Source: a virus
Reading direction: 5' to 3' (one strand)
Length of the DNA: 64,000 bases
Virus record (IMG/VR): IMGVR_UViG_3300020442_000017
Location: 1-64,000 of that record
A program made the position numbers and the translations under genes. The notes below the pieces were generated by a model that did no database searches, was not told where the DNA came from, and saw nothing but the letters and a program-made list of their open reading frames with translations. Each line of letters starts with the position of its first letter. The stretch's first letter is position 1. Of this stretch, positions 26,468 to 33,292 are shown in pieces.

Positions 26468-26628
26468 ATGATTCTCTGACATTTGATGACCTTATTGAAG
26501 GGATGGCATCTGATCCTGTTTTCATCAAACAATGCGAAGAAAACAATCGTAAGTGGGATGAAGAGGCAGCGGCAGAGCTAGAGGTGACAGTTGATGAACT
26601 GCACACTATGCTGGGCATCACTGCCTGA
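26464..26628 (+). CDS. Small acidic hypothetical protein
   Basis: 54 aa, acidic (KWDEEAAAELEVTVDEL). It starts in an ATGA overlap. A promoter box for the next gene lies inside its last codons, as in several other places here. Confidence 0.6.
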   Translation: MNDSLTFDDLIEGMASDPVFIKQCEENNRKWDEEAAAELEVTVDELHTMLGITA

Positions 26629-26640
26629 CCACGCTATACT
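26599..26640 (+). promoter_or_regulatory. Promoter with diverged upstream box inside coding sequence
   Basis: CTGCAC 26599-26604, 8 bases, GGGCAT as -35, 16 bases, TATACT 26635-26640. The box is a one-base variant of TGKCAC, but the spacing is the same as elsewhere. It drives the gene at 26667. Confidence 0.6.
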
Positions 26641-26666
26641 ATAGACATCAGCAAGGGACACCACCC

Positions 26667-26918
26667 ATGACCGTTCAAGTCGTCAAGCACTCCTTCTACA
26701 AGATTGAGATTGACACACATGAAGCACCACTGCACCCCATCGTGTACTTCCGTAAGGAAGGCAAGTGCAAGACTGCCAAGGGCATGGATCGTCAGCACAA
26801 CCGTATCGTGAACGAGACTGTAGAGGCATGGCGTCCATTCTCTCAGCAGATCCGTCGCTACACCATCTCTCGTGTGCCAGCTGACGTAGTGGTACAAGGG
26901 GACATCCGCAAGGCGTGA
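26667..26918 (+). CDS. Hypothetical basic protein
   Basis: 83 aa, basic (YFRKEGKCKTAKG, QQIRRYTISR), not recognised. It has a ribosome-binding site-like AAGGGA upstream. The codons favour C in the third position, unlike the T-ending codons of the structural genes, so it may have a different history or translation demand. Confidence 0.75.
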   Translation: MTVQVVKHSFYKIEIDTHEAPLHPIVYFRKEGKCKTAKGMDRQHNRIVNETVEAWRPFSQQIRRYTISRVPADVVVQGDIRKA

Positions 26919-26931
26919 TCCTTGCTATACT
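26890..26931 (+). promoter_or_regulatory. Possible weak promoter module
   Basis: TGGTAC 26890-26895, 30 bases, TATACT 26926-26931, within the end of the 26667 gene. The box differs by one base from TGKCAC and the -35 is poor. Confidence 0.45.
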
Positions 26932-26956
26932 AAGTTCATCAAACAAAGGACACCAC

Positions 26957-27421
26957 ATGACCGTAACCACCTTCGCTGACTTCGCTTCTGCTCAGGAAGC
27001 ACGTGAGGAGAATGCTCAAACCATCCTCAACTACACACAATGCCTCTGTGAGGCACTGGTTCGTAACTACGTTGAGTATAGCATTCGTGGTCTCAAGCGG
27101 TCTGCACTGCTTGCAGGAGACCAGCGTGAGGTCTGCTACTACAACCAGCGTATTGAGGAAGTGCTTCAGGAGACACCTGACGTTGACTTCTATATCAAGT
27201 CTGGTCGTAAGTACCACAAGATCATCCAGAAGGATCTTAAGTGTGGTAGTGGTGCTGAGAGCGTACATGCGTTCGTTGACAAGAAAACTGGTGACGTTTA
27301 CAAAGCAGCATCATGGAATGCACCTGCTAAGATTGTCCGCTTCAACCTTACCAGCGACAAGGATCGTGAATACCTGTTGGAGAAAGCAGATTGGGCAGGT
27401 GGTTACCTCTATGTCCGTTGA
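26957..27421 (+). CDS. Hypothetical protein
   Basis: 154 aa from the ATG at 26957; a longer reading from 26915 would precede the promoter at 26926 and is less likely. The helical first half (EAREENAQTILNYTQCL) is followed by a beta-rich half (SGRKYHKIIQK, FVDKKTGDVYKAASW). I recall similar proteins as conserved cyanophage hypotheticals. The region is clearly higher in G+C than the structural genes (31 of 60 in 26941-27000). Function unknown. Confidence 0.78.
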   Translation: MTVTTFADFASAQEAREENAQTILNYTQCLCEALVRNYVEYSIRGLKRSALLAGDQREVCYYNQRIEEVLQETPDVDFYIKSGRKYHKIIQKDLKCGSGAESVHAFVDKKTGDVYKAASWNAPAKIVRFNLTSDKDREYLLEKADWAGGYLYVR

Positions 27422-27446
27422 CATCTGCGGAGTAATATGCTAAATT
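27418..27446 (+). promoter_or_regulatory. Sigma70-type promoter
   Basis: TTGACA 27418-27423, 17 bases, TAAATT 27441-27446, overlapping the end of the 26957 gene. Transcription would start near 27453, which supports the ATG at 27485 over the one at 27437. Confidence 0.6.
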
Positions 27447-27484
27447 ATTGTACGTTACCAATTGTTCCGCACGGAGTGTCAACT

Positions 27485-27715
27485 ATGAGACAAACAAGTT
27501 ATCTTGTGCATGATGGTCATGCATACTATTTTGATCAACAGGGTTATCCTATGATTGCACCTCTTGATGAAGACGGTACTGTTTCATGGTTAGATGAGTG
27601 GTCTTTCTATTGGGAAGACCACACAGAAGAAGAAGGAGAATATCATGCCCATTTGTTCAATCAACTTCTAAACATCTCTAAACTGTCTCATGAAAAACTT
27701 ACCTGCTCTTACTAA
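27485..27715 (+). CDS. Hypothetical acidic aromatic protein
   Basis: 76 aa from ATG 27485; the alternative ATG 27437 would be upstream of the predicted transcription start. Beta-like (SYLVHDGHAYYFDQQGYPM) followed by an acidic stretch (WEDHTEEEGEYH). It overlaps the next gene by 26 bases. Unknown function. Confidence 0.65.
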   Translation: MRQTSYLVHDGHAYYFDQQGYPMIAPLDEDGTVSWLDEWSFYWEDHTEEEGEYHAHLFNQLLNISKLSHEKLTCSY

Positions 27716-28004
27716 ACTCAAAGTGCAAAAAGCAGCACCTATTATTGTTGAACATGTTCTAGAACTACTTGCACCATTTGATGTGCAACAAATTCTAGAA
27801 TCAACTGCTGATGAGATCATCATTAAACCAACTACTACTGCTGAAGTTGGTGATGATGATTGGAAGAAGTTCTGGCGTTATCAGTCACACTTCACTCTGG
27901 AGTTCTGCAAGGCACTTGTTCAATCAATTCCTGAAGGATATACCTTTTTGTCTTACAACCACCTTACAAACGATCTGAGCGTGGTTAGAGACAATGGAAA
28001 TTGA
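27690..28004 (+). CDS. Hypothetical protein
   Basis: 104 aa, helical and moderately acidic, not recognised. It overlaps the previous gene out of frame and its last 11 bases overlap the start of the 54-aa gene that follows. Confidence 0.68.
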   Translation: MKNLPALTKLKVQKAAPIIVEHVLELLAPFDVQQILESTADEIIIKPTTTAEVGDDDWKKFWRYQSHFTLEFCKALVQSIPEGYTFLSYNHLTNDLSVVRDNGN

Positions 28005-28158
28005 TAAGAAGCGTATGGATGAACTTCTAGCAATGAAAGCGTTGCTAGAAGATACAGTAGAATACTATTGTGATGAATACATGGTATCAGGTGAAATTGC
28101 TTGGACTATGGTAGCATCACTTGCTGACGCTAAACTTAATGTTGATTTTCCTAAGTGA
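27994..28158 (+). CDS. Small hypothetical protein
   Basis: 54 aa, helical (KKRMDELLAMKALLEDTVEY). The reading frame is supported by overlaps at both ends: it starts within the last codons of the previous gene, and its TGA overlaps the GTG start of the deaminase gene. Confidence 0.58.
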   Translation: MEIDKKRMDELLAMKALLEDTVEYYCDEYMVSGEIAWTMVASLADAKLNVDFPK

Positions 28159-28520
28159 CTCGTTCTACTGGTAGTATTCATGATTTCGCAGTGAGTATAG
28201 CAATGACCTCCACTTCACGTAGGAGAGTCGGTGCTGTACTCTACAATAAGAACAAAGTTGTAGCAACAGCAACAAATATAGAGACTAAATCACACCCATT
28301 GCAAGCATACTTTGCTGAACGTGTTGGTCTTGGTGAGAAGATATACCTTCATGCTGAGATTGCTGCGTTGATCAAGTGTAAGCAAGAGTGTGATACAATT
28401 GTAGTCGCACGTGTTAACTCACAAGATAGACTACGAATGGCAAAACCATGCCCAATTTGTGAACTTGCTCTTAAAGAAGCAGGTGTATCCAACATTTATT
28501 ACACCACAAATGAACACTGA
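28155..28520 (+). CDS. Cytidine/deoxycytidylate deaminase-family protein
   Basis: 121 aa with a GTG start overlapping the upstream stop. Residues 66-68 are HAE and residues 98-102 are PCPIC, the zinc-binding and catalytic signature of CMP/dCMP deaminases (His66, Cys99 and Cys102 bind zinc, Glu68 shuttles protons). The N-terminus (RRRVGAVLYNKNKVVATATN) also fits. It probably feeds the pyrimidine nucleotide pool for phage DNA synthesis together with pyrE 2 kb downstream. Shorter than T4 dCMP deaminase (193 aa) and lacking its extra zinc region, so substrate (free nucleotide, tRNA or other) is open. Confidence 0.8.
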   Translation: MTRSTGSIHDFAVSIAMTSTSRRRVGAVLYNKNKVVATATNIETKSHPLQAYFAERVGLGEKIYLHAEIAALIKCKQECDTIVVARVNSQDRLRMAKPCPICELALKEAGVSNIYYTTNEH

Positions 28521-28725
28521 CTCTATCAATGCCGCACGTGATGATCTCACAACGTGGATAAACAATCGTTTCCGCTACTTGTATGGCAATAAAAGGCATG
28601 ATGATGCTATTGAATTTGCAAACGAGTGGTTTGAATGGATGGATCCCAACAACTATATAAACGAGTCTACACTTTTTTACGACGAGAATGAACTCAGAGA
28701 ACTATACGAGTCTATCAAAACATGA
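28510..28725 (+). CDS. Hypothetical acidic protein
   Basis: 71 aa from ATG 28510, which overlaps the deaminase stop; the frame is open further upstream inside the deaminase gene, but that part is a shadow. Acidic, aromatic (FANEWFEWMDPNNYINE). Unknown function. Confidence 0.65.
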   Translation: MNTDSINAARDDLTTWINNRFRYLYGNKRHDDAIEFANEWFEWMDPNNYINESTLFYDENELRELYESIKT

Positions 28726-28870
28726 ACATCTTGATGAACAGTTGAAAGCACTCGCATTAGCGTACATTGAAGCACACAATAGAAAGGACTTCACTGTTGC
28801 TGAAATGATTCGTCATGACATTGATCAATTGAAAACCCTTTCCAAACATGGCAAGAAAGTCAAAGACTGA
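28688..28870 (+). CDS. Small hypothetical helical protein
   Basis: 60 aa, predicted helical (DEQLKALALAYIEAHNRKDF). The first ATG overlaps the previous gene by 38 bases; an internal TTG start is possible. Its 3' end overlaps the next gene by 23 bases. Confidence 0.55.
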   Translation: MNSENYTSLSKHEHLDEQLKALALAYIEAHNRKDFTVAEMIRHDIDQLKTLSKHGKKVKD

Positions 28871-29201
28871 ACAGTCACTCACTAAAAACCTATCTAAACT
28901 CACTACTACGAGTAAGAAGAAGGTAAAGAGTGTTAAATCCACTCCCAAACCATCACGTAAGACTAGAATTGATAAGAAACCAGTCTTTATTGATGTAAAA
29001 TCAGATGCTAAATGGGAACTATGCAATGGTAATGGTAACATAAAGAACACATCTCCGTGGTATCTACACCCAGTAAAGCAAAATCATTTTAATAGATCAT
29101 GGTTTAGAGACTATGATGACGCATGTAAACAAATTAAAAGGTTGAAACTACGACCTGAAGACTACACATTATGGCATTGGACGAATCAAAAATCATCGTA
29201 A
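28848..29201 (+). CDS. Hypothetical protein with Lys-rich N-terminus
   Basis: 117 aa. Residues 1-47 are strongly basic and low in complexity (TTTSKKKVKSVKSTPKPSRK), suggesting DNA or RNA binding. The C-terminal half is compact and Trp-rich (WELCNGNG, SPWYLHP, RSWFRDYDDA). It overlaps the oxygenase gene by 31 bases. Function unknown. Confidence 0.7.
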   Translation: MARKSKTEQSLTKNLSKLTTTSKKKVKSVKSTPKPSRKTRIDKKPVFIDVKSDAKWELCNGNGNIKNTSPWYLHPVKQNHFNRSWFRDYDDACKQIKRLKLRPEDYTLWHWTNQKSS

Positions 29202-29767
29202 GAGATGATTATCTACCACAACAGCAGTATGAACAACTAAAGGACTATTTCCTAGGTCCACGTTGTTATTGGTATTATTGTGGTAACTATAGTGGTGGAT
29301 ACCCACAGATGGAGCATGTATTCTATAATGAATTTGTAGGCACACAGTGTTATGCTGGTGTGCCATTTCAAGCAGGTGAGGGTATGGCATTGATGAAACC
29401 ATTGCTTAGTTCATTTAATCATTCAGCACTCCTTCGTATTCGTGCAATTTGTAATTGGAGGACTGGTACAATGACACAACGTGGATGGCATGTTGATGTA
29501 CCATTTGATTGTACCACTGCTATCTACTATCTACATGATAGTGATGCACTCACATTATTCAAAGATGGTGATGATGAACCATTGGAGTGTGAGACCAAGG
29601 GAAATAGATTGGTTGAGTTTCCATCACAGTATGAGCATACGGTAACACCAATGACCACACCAGAGCGTAGGATACTAATCAACTTTAATTTCATACGAGC
29701 ATTGCCTGTTAAAGATGGACAGACATTTGTCTCACATAGATTATCAACACAACATCCTATGTCTTGA
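29171..29767 (+). CDS. 2-oxoglutarate/Fe(II)-dependent oxygenase
   Basis: 198 aa. The facial triad is visible: His107 and Asp109 in GWHVDVPFD, and His156 in YEHTV. Arg166/167 (PERRILINF) would bind the 2-oxoglutarate carboxylate. The double-stranded beta-helix strands fit (AIYYLHDSD, NRLVEFPS). Oxygenases of this class are common in cyanophages, usually without known substrate. It is the first of three in this window, and the three are not close relatives of one another. Substrate unknown. Confidence 0.85.
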   Translation: MALDESKIIVRDDYLPQQQYEQLKDYFLGPRCYWYYCGNYSGGYPQMEHVFYNEFVGTQCYAGVPFQAGEGMALMKPLLSSFNHSALLRIRAICNWRTGTMTQRGWHVDVPFDCTTAIYYLHDSDALTLFKDGDDEPLECETKGNRLVEFPSQYEHTVTPMTTPERRILINFNFIRALPVKDGQTFVSHRLSTQHPMS

Positions 29768-29792
29768 CATAGATCAAAGTATACAGTATTAT
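29764..29792 (+). promoter_or_regulatory. Consensus sigma70 promoter
   Basis: TTGACA 29764-29769, 17 bases, TATTAT 29787-29792, right after the oxygenase stop. No TGKCAC box is seen 30 bases upstream, so this is a plain promoter for the 29813 to pyrE run. Confidence 0.8.
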
Positions 29793-29812
29793 TATTAAAG
29801 TCTAGGAGCATT

Positions 29813-30025
29813 ATGCCACTTTCAGATTCGGTACAGAACAGTCTAAACGAAGCAACAGGACACATTCGCAATGCATTGGCATTTGCTGCACGTCAAGAAC
29901 GACCAGTAACAGTGAGTGCAATTGCAAAATTGTTAAGTGATCTTGAGCATGTAGAGGCATTTGATGGTATCCTAGATAAAATAGATCACACATTAGAAAA
30001 ACATTTAGATGATGATAACATCTAG
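29813..30025 (+). CDS. Hypothetical helical protein
   Basis: 70 aa, predicted entirely helical and acidic (AIAKLLSDLEHVEAFDGILD). An AGGAG ribosome site and a consensus promoter precede it. I recall close relatives as conserved small cyanophage proteins. Function unknown. Confidence 0.75.
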   Translation: MPLSDSVQNSLNEATGHIRNALAFAARQERPVTVSAIAKLLSDLEHVEAFDGILDKIDHTLEKHLDDDNI

Positions 30026-30056
30026 TAAATACCTCGTATGTAATGGTGATGACATC

Positions 30057-30260
30057 ATGATGACAGAACATTATGAACTCATGTCCAAGCGTTCTCGTGC
30101 TGGCAAGAATGGAAAGAACATCAAATGTCCTCATTGTCAATCAGTACATAAAATCTATCATCTGTCATGGTCATCATTGACATGTCATAAATGTCAGAAT
30201 GATATTGACAAATATGATTGGTTGATTGATCAATTAGACACATGGAGAACACCTAAATGA
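30057..30260 (+). CDS. Small zinc-ribbon protein
   Basis: 67 aa from ATG 30057 (or 30060); in-frame ATGs exist from 30009 but would overlap the previous gene. CPHC and CHKC, about 20 residues apart, form a zinc ribbon, preceded by a basic stretch (SKRSRAGKNGKNIK) suited to nucleic-acid binding. It overlaps the next start by four bases (ATGA). Confidence 0.72.
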   Translation: MMTEHYELMSKRSRAGKNGKNIKCPHCQSVHKIYHLSWSSLTCHKCQNDIDKYDWLIDQLDTWRTPK

Positions 30261-30385
30261 ATAAACTATTACAATGGGATAAGCGTTTAGCAATTAAATT
30301 TCAACAGAAGTTTGATCTATCCAATTATCAAATGCTATGGGTAGCATTTCTTAAAGGTTTACTAATTGGTGCTATTATTCTATGA
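30257..30385 (+). CDS. Small membrane protein
   Basis: 42 aa: a basic amphipathic N-terminus (WDKRLAIKFQQKF) followed by one membrane segment (MLWVAFLKGLLIGAIIL). ATGA overlaps at both ends tie it to the zinc-ribbon gene and to pyrE. The same kind of small protein occurs in other cyanophages; role unknown. Confidence 0.68.
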   Translation: MNKLLQWDKRLAIKFQQKFDLSNYQMLWVAFLKGLLIGAIIL

Positions 30386-30918
30386 GAGAACGTGTACTTG
30401 AACTATTACGTGAAAGATCGTATAGACTTGGTAACTATACACTATCATCTGGTATAGAGACCGATCATTATGTCAATTGTAAACCTGTCACATTAAATGG
30501 TGAAGGTTTATATCTAATTGCAAATATGATGCTAGATCATATTCATAAAGATACAACAGCAGTAGCAGGTTTAACACTTGGTGCTGATCCTCTTGTATCT
30601 GCGGTGGCAATGGCATGTCATCAACAATGGCGTCCTCTTGATGCTCTTATTATTCGTAAACAACCTAAAGGTCATGGTACTACATCTCAAATAGAAGGTC
30701 ACTTACCACCAGAAGGTGCTACAATTACTGTATTGGAAGATGTGACCACAACTGGTCAATCAGCACTTAATGCAGTACAAGTACTACGAAATGCCAATTA
30801 TAACGTAGATAAAGTTGTTACAATCGTAGATAGACAAGATTGTGATACTCATGCTATAATGTTGAATGAAGGACTTGAGTTCTTCTCCCTATTTTCACTT
30901 TCAGAATTATGCGAATGA
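30382..30918 (+). CDS. pyrE: Orotate phosphoribosyltransferase
   Basis: 178 aa. Converts orotate and PRPP to orotidine 5'-phosphate in de novo pyrimidine synthesis. The PRPP loop VLEDVTTTGQS lies at residues 117-127. LSSG (21-24) and VAGLTLGADPL (61-71) match the family, as do the mobile-loop residues RKQPKGHGT (92-100). Length is close to the short bacterial enzymes. Start chosen at the ATGA overlap with the small membrane gene. pyrE is known as an auxiliary metabolic gene in some cyanophages; together with the deaminase it would boost pyrimidine supply during phage replication. Confidence 0.92.
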   Translation: MRERVLELLRERSYRLGNYTLSSGIETDHYVNCKPVTLNGEGLYLIANMMLDHIHKDTTAVAGLTLGADPLVSAVAMACHQQWRPLDALIIRKQPKGHGTTSQIEGHLPPEGATITVLEDVTTTGQSALNAVQVLRNANYNVDKVVTIVDRQDCDTHAIMLNEGLEFFSLFSLSELCE

Positions 30919-31142
30919 ACGACCAAACGAAACTAGTATTTGCACTTGAGCACGTTGCACACTTGTATGATCTCATTGATGGGAATGAATGGCAACAATA
31001 CTTGACTGAACATCTGGTTCAATTTGAATCTGAACTAGAACGTCAACTCTCCCTAGAATTGAAGCGTAAATCTAATCAACCATGCCCTCCACGTAAGTCG
31101 GCAGTAGAAGCACGTAAGGAACAAGCAAATGTCAACCGATAA
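30909..31142 (+). CDS. Hypothetical protein
   Basis: 77 aa, helical with a basic C-terminus (PCPPRKSAVEARKEQANVNR). It overlaps pyrE by ten bases and the next gene by 14 bases. Function unknown. Confidence 0.7.
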   Translation: MRMNDQTKLVFALEHVAHLYDLIDGNEWQQYLTEHLVQFESELERQLSLELKRKSNQPCPPRKSAVEARKEQANVNR

Positions 31143-31461
31143 ACATAATGATTGTATGGATGAATACTTTGAGTGTTCATCCTCATGCCCCCCTGATGAT
31201 AATACATGCCATACTGATTGCGTAGAAGAAATGAAAGAATGTCAAGTACCAGGAATTGATGTGTCTGATTATTATCATGGTCTTATTCCATATAAGTCAT
31301 GGGATAACTCTCATGGTGATCTCATCGCTGAATTACTACAAATTGCAGCACAACTAGGTGGCACTATGGAAAGATCAACTAGAGTGACATCACAAGGTAC
31401 ATCATCACAAGTTATCACAATTGAATACAATGTACAAACTAACGATAAAAGAACACCTTAA
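31129..31461 (+). CDS. Hypothetical Cys-rich protein
   Basis: 110 aa. The N-terminal 40 residues carry six cysteines in CxxxxxxFxCxxxC and CxxxCxxxxxxC spacing, which could form a disulfide or zinc knot. The C-terminal part has a helix (AELLQIAAQLGG) and a beta hairpin. No signal peptide is seen. Function unknown. Confidence 0.7.
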   Translation: MSTDKHNDCMDEYFECSSSCPPDDNTCHTDCVEEMKECQVPGIDVSDYYHGLIPYKSWDNSHGDLIAELLQIAAQLGGTMERSTRVTSQGTSSQVITIEYNVQTNDKRTP

Positions 31462-31543
31462 GTTCCTTAAACAACTCAAGAAAGATCTTAAAAAACCTGG
31501 TACACCACTAAGGAAACGTGACAAAATCAAGAACATTCATTGA
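31430..31543 (+). CDS. Small Lys-rich protein
   Basis: 37 aa, very basic (HLKFLKQLKKDLKKPGTPLR). It overlaps both neighbours out of frame, so it may be an overprinted gene or a chance frame. The ATG and the clustering of basic residues make it plausible. Confidence 0.4.
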   Translation: MYKLTIKEHLKFLKQLKKDLKKPGTPLRKRDKIKNIH

Positions 31544-32144
31544 ACAATACCCTAATACATTAACACAAGAACAGTGTAAAACCTTGATCTCCCTATACAA
31601 ACAAGATGATAGGAAAGTTCCTGGTACTATTTCACGTGGTATTGTAGATAAACGTATTAAACATAGTATGGATTTGCAATGCACATTCTCTGATAAGAAG
31701 AACTGGGCACAATACTCATCCATACTATATCAACCATTGAATGATGCCATCTTCAAATATGTAAATGAATACGACTATCTAATGGATCTTCCTCCATTTG
31801 AAGTACAAGACAACTATAATATTCAAGCATATAAAAATGGTGAAGGTTTTGGTAAACTACATTGTGAACTACAAGGTATGGGTAATAGACTACTTGCATG
31901 GATGATCTATCTTAATGATGCAGCATCTGGTACTGATTTCCCATGGCAAGATACAATAACACAAGCAGTAGAAGGTACATGTGTTATATGGCCAGCAGGT
32001 TTCACTCACCCACATAGAGGAGTAACACCTAATAAAGGATATAAAGTCATTGCTACTGGATGGTGTCAATACATACCCAGAGAAGAAGAATTACCACATC
32101 TCATGAGCACATACAAGAAGGCATTTCCACATAAGTTTGCTTGA
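31518..32144 (+). CDS. 2-oxoglutarate/Fe(II) oxygenase-like protein with HxE variant
   Basis: 208 aa, GTG start. The core matches prolyl-hydroxylase-like phage oxygenases: YKNGEGFGKLHCE (105-117), LLAWMIYLNDA (125-135), TDFPWQD (139-145), VIWPAGFTHPHRG (156-168) and GYKVIATGW (174-182). The usual HxD is H115-C-E117 here, and Lys176 stands where Arg or Lys binds 2-oxoglutarate. His164 or His166 is the distal ligand. The Glu substitution is tolerated in some family members but may change activity. Last gene before the 450-bp non-coding region. Confidence 0.78.
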   Translation: MTKSRTFIEQYPNTLTQEQCKTLISLYKQDDRKVPGTISRGIVDKRIKHSMDLQCTFSDKKNWAQYSSILYQPLNDAIFKYVNEYDYLMDLPPFEVQDNYNIQAYKNGEGFGKLHCELQGMGNRLLAWMIYLNDAASGTDFPWQDTITQAVEGTCVIWPAGFTHPHRGVTPNKGYKVIATGWCQYIPREEELPHLMSTYKKAFPHKFA

Positions 32145-32371
32145 CACATCATACACATGGATACTATCCTTTCAACACATTTTACACACACCTCCGCACC
32201 TTGCAATGACTGGGTTTTCCACAGTTTTTGATGTGCTTGTGGAAAACTTTTAAAATCATTAAAAAAATATAGGTAACGTGCGGTGGAGAAGGTGTCTTAG
32301 CCTACCACCTAACGAAAGTCAAGTCAACCCTCAGAAACACTTTGAAACAATCACAGGGACACTTGGGGAAC

Positions 32372-32413
32372 TGGCACACACCCCTTGACAATCCTCGGAA
32401 AACCGTGTATTAT
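32372..32413 (+). promoter_or_regulatory. Strong promoter with TGGCAC box
   Basis: TGGCAC 32372-32377, then TTGACA 32385-32390, 17 bases, TATTAT 32408-32413: the best -35/-10 pair of the set. An inverted repeat TCCTCGG 32392-32398 / CCGAGGA 32428-32434 brackets the -10 and start site, and may be an operator. Confidence 0.82.
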
Positions 32414-32419
32414 TAAAAC

Positions 32420-32491
32420 ATGGACAACCGAGGAATTTCAAAAACTTCAAAAACTCACTTTTTTACTTTTTTAAGTTTTTTACTTTTTTAA
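32420..32491 (+). CDS. Possible leaderless 23-aa peptide
   Basis: ATG lies 7 bases after the -10, where transcription should begin. The frame encodes a short polar start (MDNRGISKTSKT) and a hydrophobic end (HFFTFLSFLLF). It could be a leader peptide, or the transcript may be a small RNA ending in the AT-rich hairpin. Confidence 0.25.
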   Translation: MDNRGISKTSKTHFFTFLSFLLF

Positions 32492-32500
32492 AAAAGTGAG
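32454..32500 (+). repeat. AT-rich inverted repeat
   Basis: CTCACTTTTTT at 32454-32464 and AAAAAAGTGAG at 32490-32500, an 11-bp perfect inverted repeat around T-rich tandem words (ACTTTTTTA). It could melt easily or form a hairpin. Confidence 0.75.
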
Positions 32501-32596
32501 ATTTATGACTTTTTTCGTTTAATTCAGAGGTATTTTCCACAAACCCTGTGGAAAACTCCATATATTCAATATAAATCAACAAAATCATTACAAAAC

Positions 32597-32839
32597 ATGG
32601 CAATTTACTCAAATTTTGAATCAACTGCTGTAAAATCTATTGAAACTACTCCAAATCAAGTAAAAGTAGTGTATAATAGTAATGAAAGTAAAGAATATGC
32701 ATTTGATTGTGAAGATGTCCTAGAATTCGCCAACAATTTGTGTCAAGTTCTCATTGACGCTGAGTTGGATCGTCCCTCTGGAAGTGTCGGACGGTTTCTG
32801 TCACAATCAATCAAGGATCGTGTCCTTATCGCTCAATAA
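32597..32839 (+). CDS. Hypothetical protein, weakly KTSC-like
   Basis: 80 aa. The pattern VKSIETTPNQVKVVYN, then KEYAFDCEDVLEFANNL, loosely resembles the small KTSC beta domain (x-V-x-Y-xxxxxx-L-x-V-x-F). The C-terminal half is different. It follows the DnaA-box region, with a TATAAAT word about 25 bases upstream. Function unknown. Confidence 0.7.
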   Translation: MAIYSNFESTAVKSIETTPNQVKVVYNSNESKEYAFDCEDVLEFANNLCQVLIDAELDRPSGSVGRFLSQSIKDRVLIAQ

Positions 32840-32842
32840 ATA
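32836..32842 (+). promoter_or_regulatory. Late promoter ATAAATA
   Basis: ATAAATA at the end of the previous gene, 35 bases before ATG 32877. It matches the late promoter core seen before the structural genes. Confidence 0.5.
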
Positions 32843-32876
32843 ACTGAACGTTTAGTAAAACCACTGCACATTAATC

Positions 32877-33032
32877 ATGTCCAGGCGTAATAGCAACAAT
32901 TCCTACAAGGATGTGCCCCAAGATGAATACTTTGAAGACTATGGTTATGAAATCAAAAATGTAAAACGAAGTAAGAAGAAGAAGGTAGCAAAGTTTAAGC
33001 AGTATGAGTCGTGGGAGGAGGACAGTTATTAA
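32877..33032 (+). CDS. Small basic protein
   Basis: 51 aa with an acidic middle (DEYFEDYGYE) and a basic run (KNVKRSKKKKVAKFK). It lies between a late promoter word and a promoter-terminator module whose box overlaps its stop codon. Function unknown. Confidence 0.6.
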   Translation: MSRRNSNNSYKDVPQDEYFEDYGYEIKNVKRSKKKKVAKFKQYESWEEDSY

Positions 33033-33034
33033 AG

Positions 33035-33077
33035 TGGCATAGTATTAATTGACTTAAAGATCCTGTTCGTCTATTGT
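33035..33077 (+). promoter_or_regulatory. Promoter module with TGGCAT box
   Basis: TGGCAT 33035-33040, 8 bases, TTGACT 33049-33054, 17 bases, TATTGT 33072-33077. The -10 lies in the loop of the following terminator hairpin. Confidence 0.65.
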
Positions 33078-33097
33078 ATAGATGTACAGGATTTTTT
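33060..33097 (+). terminator. Rho-independent terminator overlapping a promoter
   Basis: 15-bp stem (33060-33074 with 33078-33092), one mismatch and one wobble, three-base loop, followed by six T. It ends the 32877 transcript. Confidence 0.9.
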
Positions 33098-33104
33098 ATT
33101 GTCT

Positions 33105-33281
33105 ATGTTCTTCAAACACATTTCACTTCATGAATACGACCTCACTAACAAGGGCATCTCTCAAGCATGTTATGATGAACTTGTTGCCAGTGGTAACAAT
33201 TCAACCGAAGCACAGTTAAGAGTCCTAGCAGATAACATGCGTGAAGAGTTTAAAGACTACATGCGTCCATTATTTGCTTAG
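33105..33281 (+). CDS. Small hypothetical protein
   Basis: 58 aa from ATG 33105; a TTG two codons earlier is possible. Helical and charged (STEAQLRVLADNMREEFKDY). It follows the promoter-terminator at 33035-33097 and is followed by an AGGAGG ribosome site for the next gene. Confidence 0.65.
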   Translation: MFFKHISLHEYDLTNKGISQACYDELVASGNNSTEAQLRVLADNMREEFKDYMRPLFA

Positions 33282-33292
33282 GAGGAGATAAC

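Larger units (their letters stand above)
32145..32596 (+). other. Non-coding region with DnaA-box-like inverted repeats and AT-rich core
   Basis: The longest non-coding stretch of the window. It holds TTTTCCACA at 32215-32223 with its inverse TGTGGAAAA at 32238-32246, a second pair at 32533-32541 and 32547-32555, a consensus promoter (32385-32413), and an AT-rich segment with an 11-bp inverted repeat (32454-32464/32490-32500). TTTTCCACA is the form of DnaA box described for cyanobacteria. A replication origin or regulatory hub is inferred. The paired boxes could instead act as RNA hairpins. Confidence 0.5.
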
